A program made the translations under genes and the position numbers. From contig CAWHVG010000005.1 in assembly GCA_963832725.1 (NCBI GenBank), positions 3,158,057-3,222,056 of the forward strand: a DNA stretch of 64,000 nt, written 5' to 3'. Positions 1 to 9,129 of the stretch are shown piece after piece (the first letter of the stretch is position 1; each line of letters starts with the position of its first letter). This stretch comes from JAEZBP01 sp963832725 (GTDB lineage Bacteria > Myxococcota_A > Polyangia > Polyangiales > Sandaracinaceae). The notes below the pieces were generated by a model. That model had not been told where the DNA came from and ran no database searches. It worked only from the letters and a program-made list of their open reading frames with translations.

Positions 1-225
1 GGTTCCGTCGAAGCTCCCGTCGCTCTGGACCTGCACGACCGCGTAGCGCATCGCACCGCCGGACGGCTGAGCCGGCAGGTCGAGCTCCAGCTCCAAGACG
101 GCGTCGCGCGTGCATCCCGACGCCAGCGCCGCGATCGCAGAGAGCACCAGCGCGAGGCTCGGGACGCCCCGTCGCTTCCCGGCCTCGCTCCGAGGTCGTG
201 CGCTGCGCTCCAGCATCCGCATCAT
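1..225 (-). CDS. putative lipoprotein, partial (3' end beyond window)
   Basis: The minus-strand frame is open from ATG at 225 to the window edge, giving 75 residues. After a basic N-terminus there is a hydrophobic stretch (about residues 22-36) ending in ALASGC, a plausible lipobox, followed by acidic/hydrophobic sequence (LELELDLP) typical of a processed exported protein. The ATG overlaps the TGA of the upstream gene as ATGA, so translation is probably coupled to the TPR/PEGA-like gene and the two products may share a cell-envelope role. No family is recognised; the C-terminus is missing. Confidence 0.6.
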   Translation of the reverse strand, partial: MMRMLERSARPRSEAGKRRGVPSLALVLSAIAALASGCTRDAVLELELDLPAQPSGGAMRYAVVQVQSDGSFDGT

Positions 226-944
226 GGCAACCGGATCACCATCGGCGTTCGCGGCCCCAGCTGGGCGTTGGCGTCCACGACGAGCAGCGCGACCACGACG
301 CCGATCACGACCGCTGCGGCGCCGCCCAGGATCCACGGCAGAGGATCAAAGGAAGAGCCGGCCAAAGGCTCCAGCGACGCGCTCAGCTGCAAGCGCGCGC
401 CGGGCTGCACCGTGCCCGACCAACGCCACGCGCGATACTGCGCGATCGCCACGGCCAGCGCGTGCGAGCCGGGATCGACCTCGACCTCCAGCGGTCTCGT
501 CGCCTCGGGCGAGCCCGCCCGCCCGTCCAGCGTCAGCGTCGCCTCGCCCGGCGGCACCGCCTCCACCGTGACCCGACCGACCTGCGCGGCGACGTCGGTT
601 CGAAGCCGCTCCGCCGCCACCCGCGTCTCCTCGTCGAGCTCCGGGTCGGCGAGCAGCCTGTCGAAGGCGTCCCGCGCCTCTCGGAAGCGACCCAGCTCCC
701 GCAGCGCGCTCGCCGCATTGAAGAGCGCCACCGGGGACCCGCTCAGCGCGTACGAGCCGAAGAAGTCGTCCAGGGCCTCCTGCCAGTGCGCCTGCTGGGC
801 GAGCCCGATCCCGCGCACGAAGCGCTCGCGGGCCAGCGCGACGTCCGCGTCGCTCGGTGACGAGGGCGGCTCGGCGAGCTGCGCCCGCGCCGGGAGGACG
901 GCGGTGAGCGAAGCGAAGACGATGGCGATCCCGAGGGCGCGCAC
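222..944 (-). CDS. exported TPR / PEGA-like protein with C-terminal membrane anchor
   Basis: Start taken as GTG at 944, which gives a clean signal peptide (RALGIAIVFASLTAVLPARA) before QLAEPP. Residues about 35-120 look like tetratricopeptide helices (ALFNAASALRELGRFREARD is a typical TPR). They are followed by a beta-rich PEGA-like part (VTVEAVPPGEATLTLDG) and a C-terminal hydrophobic helix near residues 205-225. Length is 240 aa. This layout is common in myxobacterial envelope proteins. The stop overlaps the next gene's ATG, so the two form a pair. The same frame stays open upstream through the methyltransferase region, but that extension is out-of-frame shadow. Function beyond protein-protein interaction is unknown. 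Confidence 0.7.
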   Translation of the reverse strand: MRALGIAIVFASLTAVLPARAQLAEPPSSPSDADVALARERFVRGIGLAQQAHWQEALDDFFGSYALSGSPVALFNAASALRELGRFREARDAFDRLLADPELDEETRVAAERLRTDVAAQVGRVTVEAVPPGEATLTLDGRAGSPEATRPLEVEVDPGSHALAVAIAQYRAWRWSGTVQPGARLQLSASLEPLAGSSFDPLPWILGGAAAVVIGVVVALLVVDANAQLGPRTPMVIRLP

Positions 945-994
945 CGGAGCGAGTATACCGGCGGATCGCCCTCCGCGGGTCGGCTGCGGCGCGC

Positions 995-1910
995 TCACGC
1001 GCGAGCGCGCTCTTCGGACTTCCTCGGCTTCTTCTTCGGCGGCGGCTCCGTGAGGCTCGCCACCAGATAGGCGTTGTAGCCCGGGTCGTTGCCGACCTTC
1101 TTGCGCGGCCGGAACACGCCGTTGCCCTCGCCGTCCTCGCCTTCGTCTTCCCACAGGCACTCGATGTGGCGGAAGCCAGCCTCCTCGAGCAGCTCGCGGA
1201 GCTCCGGGATCGTCCACAGGCGCCACTCGTAGGTGAACGCCTTCTTCAGCTCGCTCCCGTCGTCGAAGCGGAAATGGATGTGCGCCTTGAAGTCGTGCGT
1301 GATCGGGTTGAACGCCGCCTGATGCCAGACGTAGCGGTAGCCCTTGTACTTCCGCTCCTCCTCGAGGACCTGCTGCGACTCCCAGCCGCCGAAGAGGTCG
1401 AGGATGAAGAGGCCGTCGTCCTCCAGCCCCTCCTTCACGGCCTCGAAGTAGCCGCGCATCGTGTCGCGGTCCTTGAAGTAGAAGTACGAGTAGTTGAACG
1501 CACAGACGATGTCGTGCTTCTCGCGGCGCGGCTCGCGCACGTCGCCTTCGATCAGGTGCACGCGCTCGGCGTCCTCCTCGAGCGGCGCGATGTTGCGCTC
1601 GTGTCCCCACTCGAGCACCGAATGAATCGATGTCGATGCCGGTCGCCGTCCGGTCGTCGTGGCTCGTGACCCATTCGCTGCACAGGAGCGCGGTCCCGCA
1701 GAAGTCCTCGCGCAGCGAGAGGGCGCTCCGGCCCACGCGCCGCTTGAAGTGCTTGTGGAGCAGCTCGACGTCGAACCCGGGCGCCTGCACCGTCTTCTCG
1801 TAGAGCATGTGCCGGTCCGCGGTGCGCGCGGTCAGCGCCGGCTTCTTCTTGCGCTTGCCTCGGCCCTTGCCCTCGCGCCGGCTCTGGCCCTTCTTCGCGT
1901 CCTTCGCCAT
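995..1910 (-). CDS. class I SAM-dependent methyltransferase (frameshifted near 1,625)
   Basis: The N-terminal part (from ATG at 1910) has a lysine/arginine-rich leader, then SLREDFCGTALLCSEW and TATGIDID, the start of a Rossmann SAM-binding fold. The reading frame then breaks at about 1,624-1,628. The other frame continues with VLEWGHERNIAPL, VHLIEGDVRE, IVCAFNYSYFYFK and LFILDLFGGWE (motifs II-IV of class I methyltransferases) to a stop at 995. Removing one T from GATTC restores GATC and a continuous protein of about 300 aa. The substrate is not evident. The lysine-rich C-terminus (PPPKKKPRKSEERARA) and N-terminus suggest nucleic-acid association. Probably a sequencing indel, since several other conserved genes show the same kind of break. 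Confidence 0.75.
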
Positions 1911-1999
1911 CGGGCGCGCCTGTTAGCATCTGCACCACCCGGACGGAAGCGCTTCGCAGCGCGTGCTACGCCGATTCTGCTCGCGGGGGCGAGCGCTCG

Positions 2000-3685
2000 A
2001 TGACCCACCTGCTCCGTCCGAACCTCACCTGGCTGGTCGGGATGCTCGCGCTGGCGCTGCCGGCTTGTGGCAAAACGCCACGCCACCCCGTCCATCATCG
2101 GTTCGCGACGCCTCGGCTTCGGGCTCACGCAGAGCTCGTGCTCGACGCGTTCGATGCCGAGCGTGCGCTGGCCACCGTGGCCTACGTCGAGCGCTACTTC
2201 CGGGTGCGCGGGAACGAGGGGTATCAGAAGAGCTTGGAGCGGGTGGTCGAGGAGCTCCGCCGCGGCGGGTTCGAGGACGACACCCTTCGCACGCTCGAGC
2301 TCGGCCCGCGCCGACCCACGTGGACTCCGCGCGCGGCCCGACTCTCGCTGGGCAGCGAAGCGCTGGTCGCCTTTTCGAACGAGGCGGAGCGGGATCGAGC
2401 GTGCCTCCTGGTGGGCTCCGACCCGGTCGAGCCATCCACGATACAGCTCCTGCGCGCGGAGGCCGTCCGCTCGGGCGCGGACGCCCACGGACGGATCGTG
2501 CTGGCGGAGGGAGAGCCCGGACCGCTCTTCGAGGAGCTGGTCGTCGGCACCGGGGCGGCAGGTATCATCGTCCGCAACCTGGAGGGCTACCACCAACCCG
2601 AGCGCTTCCCGGACGCGGCTCAGTTCGGATACCTCCCCGCCCACGAAGGCACCGCGTTCGGCTTCTCGGTCTCGGACCGGGTGTGGCGGCGTCTGCGCGA
2701 GGCCACGTCGGGCGGCCCGGTCGAGGTCGCAGTAGAGGTCCGGGTCGTCCGCTCCGAGAGCGCCGCGACGGCCGTGGAAGCGCGCATCCCGGGGACGGAT
2801 CCCGAGGCGGGAGCCATCGTCTTCGTCGCGCACGCGGACGAGCCGGGCGCCAACGACAACGCGAGCGGGGTGGCTGCCCTGGCCGAGCTCGCCGTCGCGC
2901 TGCGGCGCTCGATCGCCGGCGGAGCCCTGGCGCGACCTCGCCGGACCCTCGTGTTCCTCTGGGGCCAGGAAATCGAGGTCTCCCGCGCTTGGCTGGCGGC
3001 CCCGCCGTTGCCGGTCGCCGCCGGGTTGGTGATGGACATGGTCGGCGAGGATCCGGACGCGGTCGGCGCGCCCTTCTTGATCGAACGGATGCCCAATCCC
3101 GGCGCCGTCTGGCTCCGCGCGCCCGACCGGCACAGCGAGTGGGGTGCGAGCGAGGTCGATCCGGCGCGCTTGCGCGGTCACTTCCTGTCCGCCCTGACGG
3201 AGGCCGCGGCGGCGGAGGTCGCGCAGCTCGCCGGCCCGTGGCGCTTCCGTTCACACCCCTTCGAAGGCGGGAGCGACCACGTCTCGTTCCTCTCCCGCGG
3301 GCTGCCCGCCGTCCTGGCCTGGCACTTCACCGACAGCGCCTATCACACCACGCTCGACCGCCTCGACCGGGTCAGCGGACGGGAGATGCAGCGGGTGGCC
3401 GCCACGCTCGGCGCCGTGGCGCTCACCATGGCCAGCGGGGACGACGCGGACGTGGCGGAGCTCGTCGACATCCTCGCGCGGGCCGAGCGCTCCCGGCTCG
3501 CGTCCCTGCGCGAAGCGTCGGCCGCGCTCATCCGAGCCGGCCGCTCGTCGGCGTCCGAGGAGGCCCGGGTCCGAGAGGCGTGGCTGCGCTGGTACGAGCA
3601 GGCTTGGCGCTCAATCGTCGCGTGGGCGCCGGGCTCCGCCGCTGGCGTCGAGGCGGCACACGCTGCGCCGCGACCCACGCCGTAG
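2000..3685 (+). CDS. M28-family zinc peptidase, lipoprotein
   Basis: 561 aa. The hydrophobic N-terminus ends in LALPAC (Cys23), a lipobox, so the enzyme should be tethered to the envelope. Residues about 120-250 resemble a PA-type insert. The metallopeptidase core carries the expected zinc-site order: HAD (His278), GANDNASG (Asp286), GQE (Glu324, replacing the usual EE pair), MDMVGED (Asp346), GGSDHVSF and YHTTLD. M28 enzymes are aminopeptidases or carboxypeptidases. The GQEIE variant around the catalytic glutamate differs from the common GAEE, so activity is likely but not certain. Start ATG at 2000 gives the complete signal sequence. It stands alone, divergent from the methyltransferase. 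Confidence 0.8.
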   Translation: MTHLLRPNLTWLVGMLALALPACGKTPRHPVHHRFATPRLRAHAELVLDAFDAERALATVAYVERYFRVRGNEGYQKSLERVVEELRRGGFEDDTLRTLELGPRRPTWTPRAARLSLGSEALVAFSNEAERDRACLLVGSDPVEPSTIQLLRAEAVRSGADAHGRIVLAEGEPGPLFEELVVGTGAAGIIVRNLEGYHQPERFPDAAQFGYLPAHEGTAFGFSVSDRVWRRLREATSGGPVEVAVEVRVVRSESAATAVEARIPGTDPEAGAIVFVAHADEPGANDNASGVAALAELAVALRRSIAGGALARPRRTLVFLWGQEIEVSRAWLAAPPLPVAAGLVMDMVGEDPDAVGAPFLIERMPNPGAVWLRAPDRHSEWGASEVDPARLRGHFLSALTEAAAAEVAQLAGPWRFRSHPFEGGSDHVSFLSRGLPAVLAWHFTDSAYHTTLDRLDRVSGREMQRVAATLGAVALTMASGDDADVAELVDILARAERSRLASLREASAALIRAGRSSASEEARVREAWLRWYEQAWRSIVAWAPGSAAGVEAAHAAPRPTP

Positions 3686-3793
3686 CCGAATTTCGCCAGT
3701 CGAACTTCCGGTCTGCCGTACCGGGTGACCGAAGCCGGCCCGGTCGGTCGCAGCGCTCCGTCGTGACGGCGCCGCGCTCGCGCTTCGCGAAGC

Positions 3794-4190
3794 TCAGTGA
3801 AAGCTGTAGTAGAGGATGTCGGACCAGAGGCCGATACCGAGTCCCTCCTCCCAGCTCTGACCCAGCTGAGCGAGCCACGTGTCGTGCTCGCCGCGGATCG
3901 CGGCCTCCGCGCGTGCCACCAGCGCCGGGATCTCGAGCTCCACGAGAATCGTGCGCCTGCGCTTCCATGTCCTGGTTCGCGAGAATCGAAGACCTCGCCC
4001 GCTTCGAGCAGTGCGTAGCGACCTCGGTTCGCGCTGCTGCCGAGGAACTCGTGCGTGAACCCGACGGCCTCTTCGAGCGCGGCGTCGGGCGCGCCGTGAT
4101 CGCGGATCGCGTTCACCAGCGACATGACCAGTCGGGCGCCGCGCTGGAAGTCGCCGAGGACGGCGATGCGATGGGTCGGCCAGATCACGG
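3794..4190 (-). pseudogene. 3' part of a DUF7822-like gene, cut off by the IS66 element
   Basis: Read on the minus strand from the left end of the IS, the frame gives VIWPTHRIAVLGDFQRGARL, then RYALLEAGEVFDS. After one frame change near 3,970 it continues LVELEIPALVARAEAAIRGE and ends IGLWSDILYYSFH with a stop at 3794. The reading frame joins exactly to the fragment on the other side of the insertion (5731-5883) once the element and one copy of the target duplication are removed. The combined protein resembles the DUF7822 family as I remember it, which starts MANRSYLY. Function unknown. It is broken by the insertion and probably by a further indel. Confidence 0.7.
4183..4190. repeat. target-site duplication, left copy
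   Basis: GATCACGG directly abuts the left inverted repeat of the IS66 element. The right flank at 5731-5738 is AATCACGG, matching at 7 of 8 positions. IS66-family elements make 8-bp duplications. Confidence 0.75.
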
Positions 4191-4211
4191 GTAAGCGTTC
4201 ACGGGGGGTAG
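4191..4211 (+). repeat. IS66 left terminal inverted repeat
   Basis: GTAAGCGTTCACGGGGGGTA, compared with GTAAGCGTTCAGGGGGGTCA for the reverse complement of the right end. The first 11 bases are identical and one base is inserted before the G-run. Confidence 0.85.
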
Positions 4212-4272
4212 CGGCCGTGATCTTGTGATCGGCCCCACGGCGCCCGGTTCGAGCGCGTGATCTACGTGGGGC

Positions 4273-5713
4273 GTGTCGGATCTCGAGCAGCGACTGGTCG
4301 CGCTGGAAGCCGCCGTCGCGCAGCACGTCGCGACGATCGCGGAACGCGACGCGACGCTCGCCGAGCGGGACGCGACAATCGCGAAGCTCGAGAAGCGGGT
4401 GGCTGAGCTGGAGACGAAGCTCGGCCAGAACTCGTCGAACTCGTCGCTGCCGCCGTCGACGAACCGAGGCCAGAACCCGCGCCGCAACGCGAAGAAGGGG
4501 GCGAAGCGGAAGAAGCGGAAGAAGCGCCCCGGCGGCGGGCAGCATCGGGAGCTGCTCCCGCCCGAGCAGGTCGACGCGTTCCATGATCACTTCCCGAGTG
4601 AGTGCGGCGGATGCGGTAAGCGACTGCCGAAGAGTGCGGACGAGGAGCCGCAGCGGCATCAGGTGACGGAAGATCCCCGAGGTCCGGCCGCACGTCGACG
4701 AGCATCGCCTTCACGCGGTCGAGTGTCGCTGCGGATGCGTGACCCGGGCGGAGCTTCCCGACGACGTTCCGCGAGGCGCATTCGGCCCGCGGCTGATCGC
4801 GACGGTGGCGCTCCTCACCGGGCTCTATCGACTCAGCAAGCGCAACACGCAGCGGATCCTGGGCGAGCTGTTCGGCGTCACGATCTCGACCGGCGCCGTC
4901 AGCAACTGCGAGCGCCGCGTCGGCGACGCGCTCGAGGCTCCGCACGAAGAACTGCACGGCTTCGTGCAGGCGCAGGAGGTCCTCCACGCGGACGAGACGA
5001 GCTGGCAGCAGCAGCACAAGACGCACTGGCTCTGGGTCGCCTGCACCTGCACGGTCAGCTTCTTCCTCATCCAGGCCGGTCGCTGCACCGACGGGGCGAA
5101 GCGCCTGCTCGGCGGGTTCGACGGAACGCTCGTCATCGACCGCCTCGCTTCGTACGGCTTCCGGGACGGACCCGAGCAGACATGCTGGGCGCACTTGAAA
5201 CGCTCGTTCCAGGGTCTCGCGGAGCGAACGGACGGGGACTGCGCGAAGTACGGCGTCCCGCTTCTCGAGCAGACACGGGAGATGTTCAAGCTCTGGCGCC
5301 GCGTGCGCGACGGGACCCTGCAGCATCGGACCTTCCAGCGTCGGATGATCCCCGTCGCGCACCGAGGAATAGAAAGGCTGCTCGACGAGGCCGCGCAGTC
5401 CGCGTGCGCCCGCACCCAGGGCAAGGCCAAGGCGCTCCTCAAGTACCGCCCCGCGCTCTGGACCTTCGTCGATGTCGAGGGCATCCCGCCGACGAACAAC
5501 GAGGCCGAGCGTGCCCTGCGTCACGCGGTCATCCTCCGCAAGTTGTCGTTCGGAACGCAGAGCGACCGAGGCAGCCGCTTCATCGAGCGGATGCTCTCCG
5601 CCGTCGACACGCTCCGCAAGCAGGACCGCGACGTCATGGGCTTCCTCATGGACGCCCTCGCAGCGAACGGGACCACAGCTACGCCCCCGTCGCTGCTGCC
5701 CATCGCGGCGTGA
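4273..5713 (+). CDS. tnpC: IS66 transposase TnpC (one-base frameshift near 4,671)
   Basis: DDE transposase. A GTG start at 4273 is followed by a coiled-coil leucine-zipper region (repeated AERDATLAERDATIAKLEKR). Next come the QNSSNSSLPPS motif, a basic linker and a CGGCG zinc-finger segment. The frame breaks at 4,670-4,671, where GAG-ATC reads GAAGATC. The rest continues through VLHADETSW (first catalytic Asp region), LVIDRLASYGF (second Asp region) and PPTNNEAERALRH (catalytic Glu), all hallmarks of IS66. Combined length is about 480 aa, normal for TnpC. The extra A may be a sequencing error or genuine inactivation. Restoring the frame gives an apparently complete enzyme. Confidence 0.9.
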
Positions 5714-5730
5714 CCCCCCTGAACGCTTAC
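5711..5730 (-). repeat. IS66 right terminal inverted repeat
   Basis: TGACCCCCCTGAACGCTTAC. Its reverse complement matches the left end over the outer 11 bases exactly. The TGA of tnpC lies at its inner edge. Confidence 0.85.
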
Positions 5731-5883
5731 AATCACGGAGCGCACGCGCGCGCTCTCGTACCCAACCATCAGCTTGTGGACGAGTGGAATCCCCCAATTG
5801 AACTCCGAGAGCCCACGCGGCCTCACGCTCTCGCTACCGTCGGGCAGAGCGTCGACGGCATATAGGTACGACCGGCTCGCCAT
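5731..5883 (-). pseudogene. 5' part of the DUF7822-like gene split by IS66
   Basis: The minus-strand ATG at 5883 opens MASRSYLYAVDALPDGSESV, then GLSEFNWGIPLVHKLM and SARVRSVI, where the IS begins. MA(N/S)RSYLY followed by GLSE is the characteristic start of DUF7822 proteins as I remember them. Joined in frame to 3794-4190, it gives RSVIWPTHRIAVLGD. The gene was therefore intact, about 180 aa, before transposition. Confidence 0.7.
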
Positions 5884-6678
5884 TGGGACAGAGCATACGG
5901 CAGCCTCGGGGGAAGGGTAAACCGGGGTAAGGGTTTTTCCTGATTGCGACGAGGCTCCGAGACGGCCGCGTGCCACGTGCCGACAGCGTCGTCTCTTCTC
6001 ACGGCGATCAGGCCGTCGAAGAGGGTGGGTTTGGAGAAGAATCGCAACGCGCACATCGGGCCGGCGCGTCGTGTCCCGCCGAGCTCGAACGGGGGACGCT
6101 CGACGCGACCTCGTTCGAAGCTCGCCGCCAGCGCCGGAGAATCACGCGCAGCAAGCGACGTTGACGCATCGAGCCAGAGTCCTGCGGGTCATCGACCCTG
6201 GAGGGTCCGATCCGCCTTCCGCTGAGGTCCGCTACCGAATCCGAGGCCTCCCGGGTGAGCGCCGTCAAGCGGCATGTCACCACCCTGGAACAGGCATCCA
6301 TCCCGGCCGGATCGCGTCGCGAAGAGAGTGTGCAACGGGACCTCGCTATCCGCGGAGGAGACCGAGCTCGCGCCGATTGGCGGCGTTCCGGCGGCTCCTA
6401 CCAGCGCAGGCGAAGCGGCACGCGCACGCGCGAAGCTCCGCGGAGGAACGAATGCGATCTTCGCCACCGCTCGTCGACCCGCTCTTCCGGACGACCGCGA
6501 CCTCGAGGGCTGTCGATGAGTCGGGCCGAGCCCCGCAATCGAGACGTTCACGGCCGCGAGGCGCGAGGAATCGTGCGAACCCACGGCGACCCACGGTAGC
6601 GCCGCGGATCGGGTCGTCTCGAGCTCCCGGCGACGTGACACTTCTGGACAGACCTTCAGGTCACCGGCGGAGGACGAG
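5884..6678. other. 795-bp stretch without a convincing gene
   Basis: All long frames here are arginine/serine-rich translations typical of GC-rich non-coding sequence. No conserved motif, RNA gene or repeat was found. It includes the upstream region of the DUF7822-like gene and that of the EboE gene. A ribosome-binding site (GGAGGA, 6669-6674) for the EboE gene lies at its right end. Confidence 0.5.
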
Positions 6679-7833
6679 GTGAGGATCGAGGCGCTCCGGG
6701 CGCACTTGACCTTCGGCGCGAGTGCCACCCGGAGCGAGCGGTTGTCGGGACTGCGCGCGCACCTGGAAACCGACATCCCGGCGGTGCGCGCGGCCCTGGG
6801 TCATCGCGGCAGCTTCGGAGTCGCGCTTCGGCTCTCGACGAGGACGTTGGCGGAGCTGGACGACACCGCGCGGAGGACGCTGCGCGAGTCTCTCCGAGCG
6901 CGGGACCTCTACGTCTTCACGTCGGACGACACGCCCGCTTGCGCTGGCGGGCGAAGCGTCGCGAGGCCGCCTCACGACCGGCTCGTCGAGCTCTGGGCCG
7001 CGCTGCTTCCCGGTGACGTCGACGGCAGCCTGTCCGTACGCGGTGGTTCGCGCTCGGCGCGCCGTCGTCCGGCGGTCTTCGCCGAGCGGCTGCTGCGCAG
7101 CGCTGCGCGCGCGTTCATCATCGGCGAGCGAGCGGGCAAGTCAATCCGGCTCGCCGTGGAGCCGGCCCCCCGCTCTCAGCTGGAGAGCGCCGTGGAGGCC
7201 GTCTCCTTCTTGCGCGAGCACCTCTTCGCACGCACGGCGGTCCGCCGATTCGAGCGGCTCACGGGCCTGTCGACCTCACAGGCGGAGCAGGCGTTGCGGC
7301 GGCATCTCGGCGTAGGTCTCGACGCGTGCCACAGCGCGCTCGTATGGGAGGAGCCTCGCGCCGCCGTGCGCTCGCTGGTCGCAGCCGGCATCGGGTTGGC
7401 CAAGGTGCGCGTGAGCGCTGCGCTGGAGTTGGACCTGGCCGAGGTGGAGCCGAGCGCGCTCGCCCGCCTCGGCCCGCGCCGCGTGGTCGAGCGCGACGCC
7501 GATCGGTGGTGGCGCCACCCGAGCGCCGCGCCAGCCGGTCTCTGCCGAGGTCACGTCCACGCTCCTCTGCACACCGACGTGGCGCCCTTTCGCACGACCC
7601 GCGAGCACGCTCGGGAGCTCCTGCACGCCGCTATCGAAGATGGCGCCTGTGCGCACTTCGAGGTCGAGACCACCGACTGGGGGCTGCTGCCCGCCTCCCA
7701 GCGCGCCGAAGGCCTGCCGCGCAGCATCGCCCGCGAGCTCATCTGGGTGGAGCGCTGTCTGGCCACCGCTGGCGCTCGAGATCCCGCCGCCGTGGATTCT
7801 ACTAACAAGAGCATCAAACCAAATCACGAGTAG
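6679..7833 (+). CDS. eboE: EboE-like protein (xylose-isomerase-type TIM barrel)
   Basis: 384 aa. GTG start at 6679 is preceded by GGAGGA at 6669-6674. The order of segments follows the EboE family of the EBO metabolite-traffic cluster: AHLTFGAS at the start, FGVALRLST, LYVFTSDDTP, LLPGDVDGSLSV, LDACHSALVWEEP, KVRVSAALELDL, RGHVHAPLHTDV, CAHFEVETTDWGLLP and SIARELIWVERCL at the end. EboE is a TIM-barrel protein encoded with eboA-F in clusters that help move scytonemin-type precursors to the periplasm in cyanobacteria, and that also occur in other bacteria. None of the partner genes is adjacent here, so a stand-alone role or a dispersed cluster must be considered. Family assignment is from memory of motifs. 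Confidence 0.75.
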   Translation: MRIEALRAHLTFGASATRSERLSGLRAHLETDIPAVRAALGHRGSFGVALRLSTRTLAELDDTARRTLRESLRARDLYVFTSDDTPACAGGRSVARPPHDRLVELWAALLPGDVDGSLSVRGGSRSARRRPAVFAERLLRSAARAFIIGERAGKSIRLAVEPAPRSQLESAVEAVSFLREHLFARTAVRRFERLTGLSTSQAEQALRRHLGVGLDACHSALVWEEPRAAVRSLVAAGIGLAKVRVSAALELDLAEVEPSALARLGPRRVVERDADRWWRHPSAAPAGLCRGHVHAPLHTDVAPFRTTREHARELLHAAIEDGACAHFEVETTDWGLLPASQRAEGLPRSIARELIWVERCLATAGARDPAAVDSTNKSIKPNHE

Positions 7834-7916
7834 CGTGTTGGATGGGCGGACCCTGAGATTACGCCCGATTTCGGCAGGCATGGGTGCTGCTCCAGTCGTC
7901 CACGAGGAGGACGACG

Positions 7917-8627
7917 ATGAGCACCGACGACAGCGTGAGCATGAGCCTGCGAGAGCTCTTCCAGATGGAGACCGACCGGCGGGTGGAAGAGGCGACGGCC
8001 CGGGAGCGGGCGCGGGCGGAGGCGATCGCGCGACGAGAGGCGGAGCGACGGGCGCGTGAGAAGGCCGTGACCCGAGCCCGCGAGGAGGAGCGCCGCGAGC
8101 TCGAGGAAGAGCGCGCAGACGAGAGCGCCCGCGTGGAAGCGCGGCTCCGCGCGCTGCGCGAGGAGCTCGGCGAGGTTCGGACCCAGCGCGAGGAGATCCG
8201 ACTCCAGGTGGCGGCGCTGGCGAGCGAGCCGGCCGGCGGGCGTCGAGGGAGCTGGATCGCGGGCGTGATGGCCGCTGCCAGCCTGGTCGCGGCGGTGACC
8301 GCGACGGCCGTGGCGTGGCCCCGCGACGAGCCGCAGATGACCGGGCTGGGGAGCGAGACCCGGGTCGCGGCCGCGCAGCCGCCAGAGCGGGTCGCGGAAG
8401 CGCCCACCGCCACCGTGGAGACCGCCGAGGCGGCTCCTGCCCGCGAGGCCGAGCCTCCGAGCGAGCCCGCCGTGAGCGAGTCGCCCTCGCGCCCGCACTC
8501 CCCAGCCCACCGACCCCACGTCCGCCCGCGACCGCGGCCGAGCCGCGACCCGATCGGCGACGATCTCGACTTCGGCGCCGAGCACGACGTCCTCAGCGAC
8601 GACTTCCTCCGCCGGGCCGGCAACTGA
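7917..8627 (+). CDS. coiled-coil single-pass membrane protein
   Basis: 236 aa from ATG at 7917, chosen because GAGGAGG lies 7 bases upstream; an earlier in-frame start would add 11 unremarkable residues. Residues about 10-95 form a long Arg/Glu-rich coiled coil (EARLRALREELGEVRTQRE). A hydrophobic helix follows (WIAGVMAAASLVAAVTATAV, about residues 113-133). The rest is a Pro/Ala/Glu-rich tail ending in a His/Pro/Arg stretch (HSPAHRPHVRPRPRPSRD) and an acidic C-terminus (DDLDFGAEHDVLSDDF). The layout suggests a cytoplasmic coiled coil with a periplasmic disordered tail. Function not recognised. Confidence 0.7.
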   Translation: MSTDDSVSMSLRELFQMETDRRVEEATARERARAEAIARREAERRAREKAVTRAREEERRELEEERADESARVEARLRALREELGEVRTQREEIRLQVAALASEPAGGRRGSWIAGVMAAASLVAAVTATAVAWPRDEPQMTGLGSETRVAAAQPPERVAEAPTATVETAEAAPAREAEPPSEPAVSESPSRPHSPAHRPHVRPRPRPSRDPIGDDLDFGAEHDVLSDDFLRRAGN

Positions 8628-9129
8628 AGGTCGCCGGGCAGCTCCCACACTCGTTCGCCGAGGGGAAGCCCGTGCGAGGGACGCGCGAAGCAGCCTCGAA
8701 CCGCCCGTTCGGGAGAGCAGACGCACCACGCGTGGTGAGGTCTGGTGACTCCAGGCGGCAGGGACGACGTCGGGGGCTTTCGACCACAGCACGGGTCCGA
8801 TCTCCCCTCGAACGGAGGCGGCATGGTTTTGGTATTCCGCGAACGCGGCCGAGTCGGTCTCGGCGACCCCGAGCGCTTCCGGGCATCGAGGCCGATGGAG
8901 GGCTGACGCAGTGGTCCTCCGCGAAGAAGGCAGGAAAGGCTCTGGATTCCGCGAAGAGCGCGAGCCTCGCCGGCGACCTGGGACAGCTCAGCGCCGCGCT
9001 GCGCAACTCGATCCACCGCGCCTGCTTCGAGACGGTCCCCGTGAGCAAGAGCTGATCCTGGGAGCCCGCCCGCGGCGTGTCCCTCGGCCGGCTGGGCCCA
9101 CCCGATCCGGAGCCGAGGGGCGCGGGAGG
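8628..9129. other. 502-bp gap; possible 3' gene remnant at about 8,910-9,055
   Basis: Mostly shadow-like translations. One plus-strand segment ending at 9055 (SSAKKAGKALDSAKSASLAG, then LRNSIHRACFETVPVSKS) has protein-like composition but no start or family. It may be the tail of a decayed gene. Nothing else is seen. Confidence 0.3.

Larger units (their letters stand above)
4191..5730 (+). mobile_element. IS66-family insertion sequence, ISBst12-like (tnpC only)
   Basis: 1,540 bp, bounded by inverted repeats that start GTAAGCGTTCA at the left (4191) and end TGAACGCTTAC at the right (5730). The GTAAGCG terminus is typical of IS66. Only one gene, the long DDE transposase, fits inside. The tnpA and tnpB accessory genes of classical IS66 are absent, as in the ISBst12 subgroup. 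The element lies within a DUF7822-like gene and is flanked by a near-perfect 8-bp duplication, so the ends are well defined. Confidence 0.9.

Noticed and set aside
222..1910. A single 562-residue minus-strand protein
   Set aside because: It joins a frameshifted methyltransferase N-terminus, an out-of-frame middle and a separate TPR/PEGA-like gene; the middle is shadow sequence.
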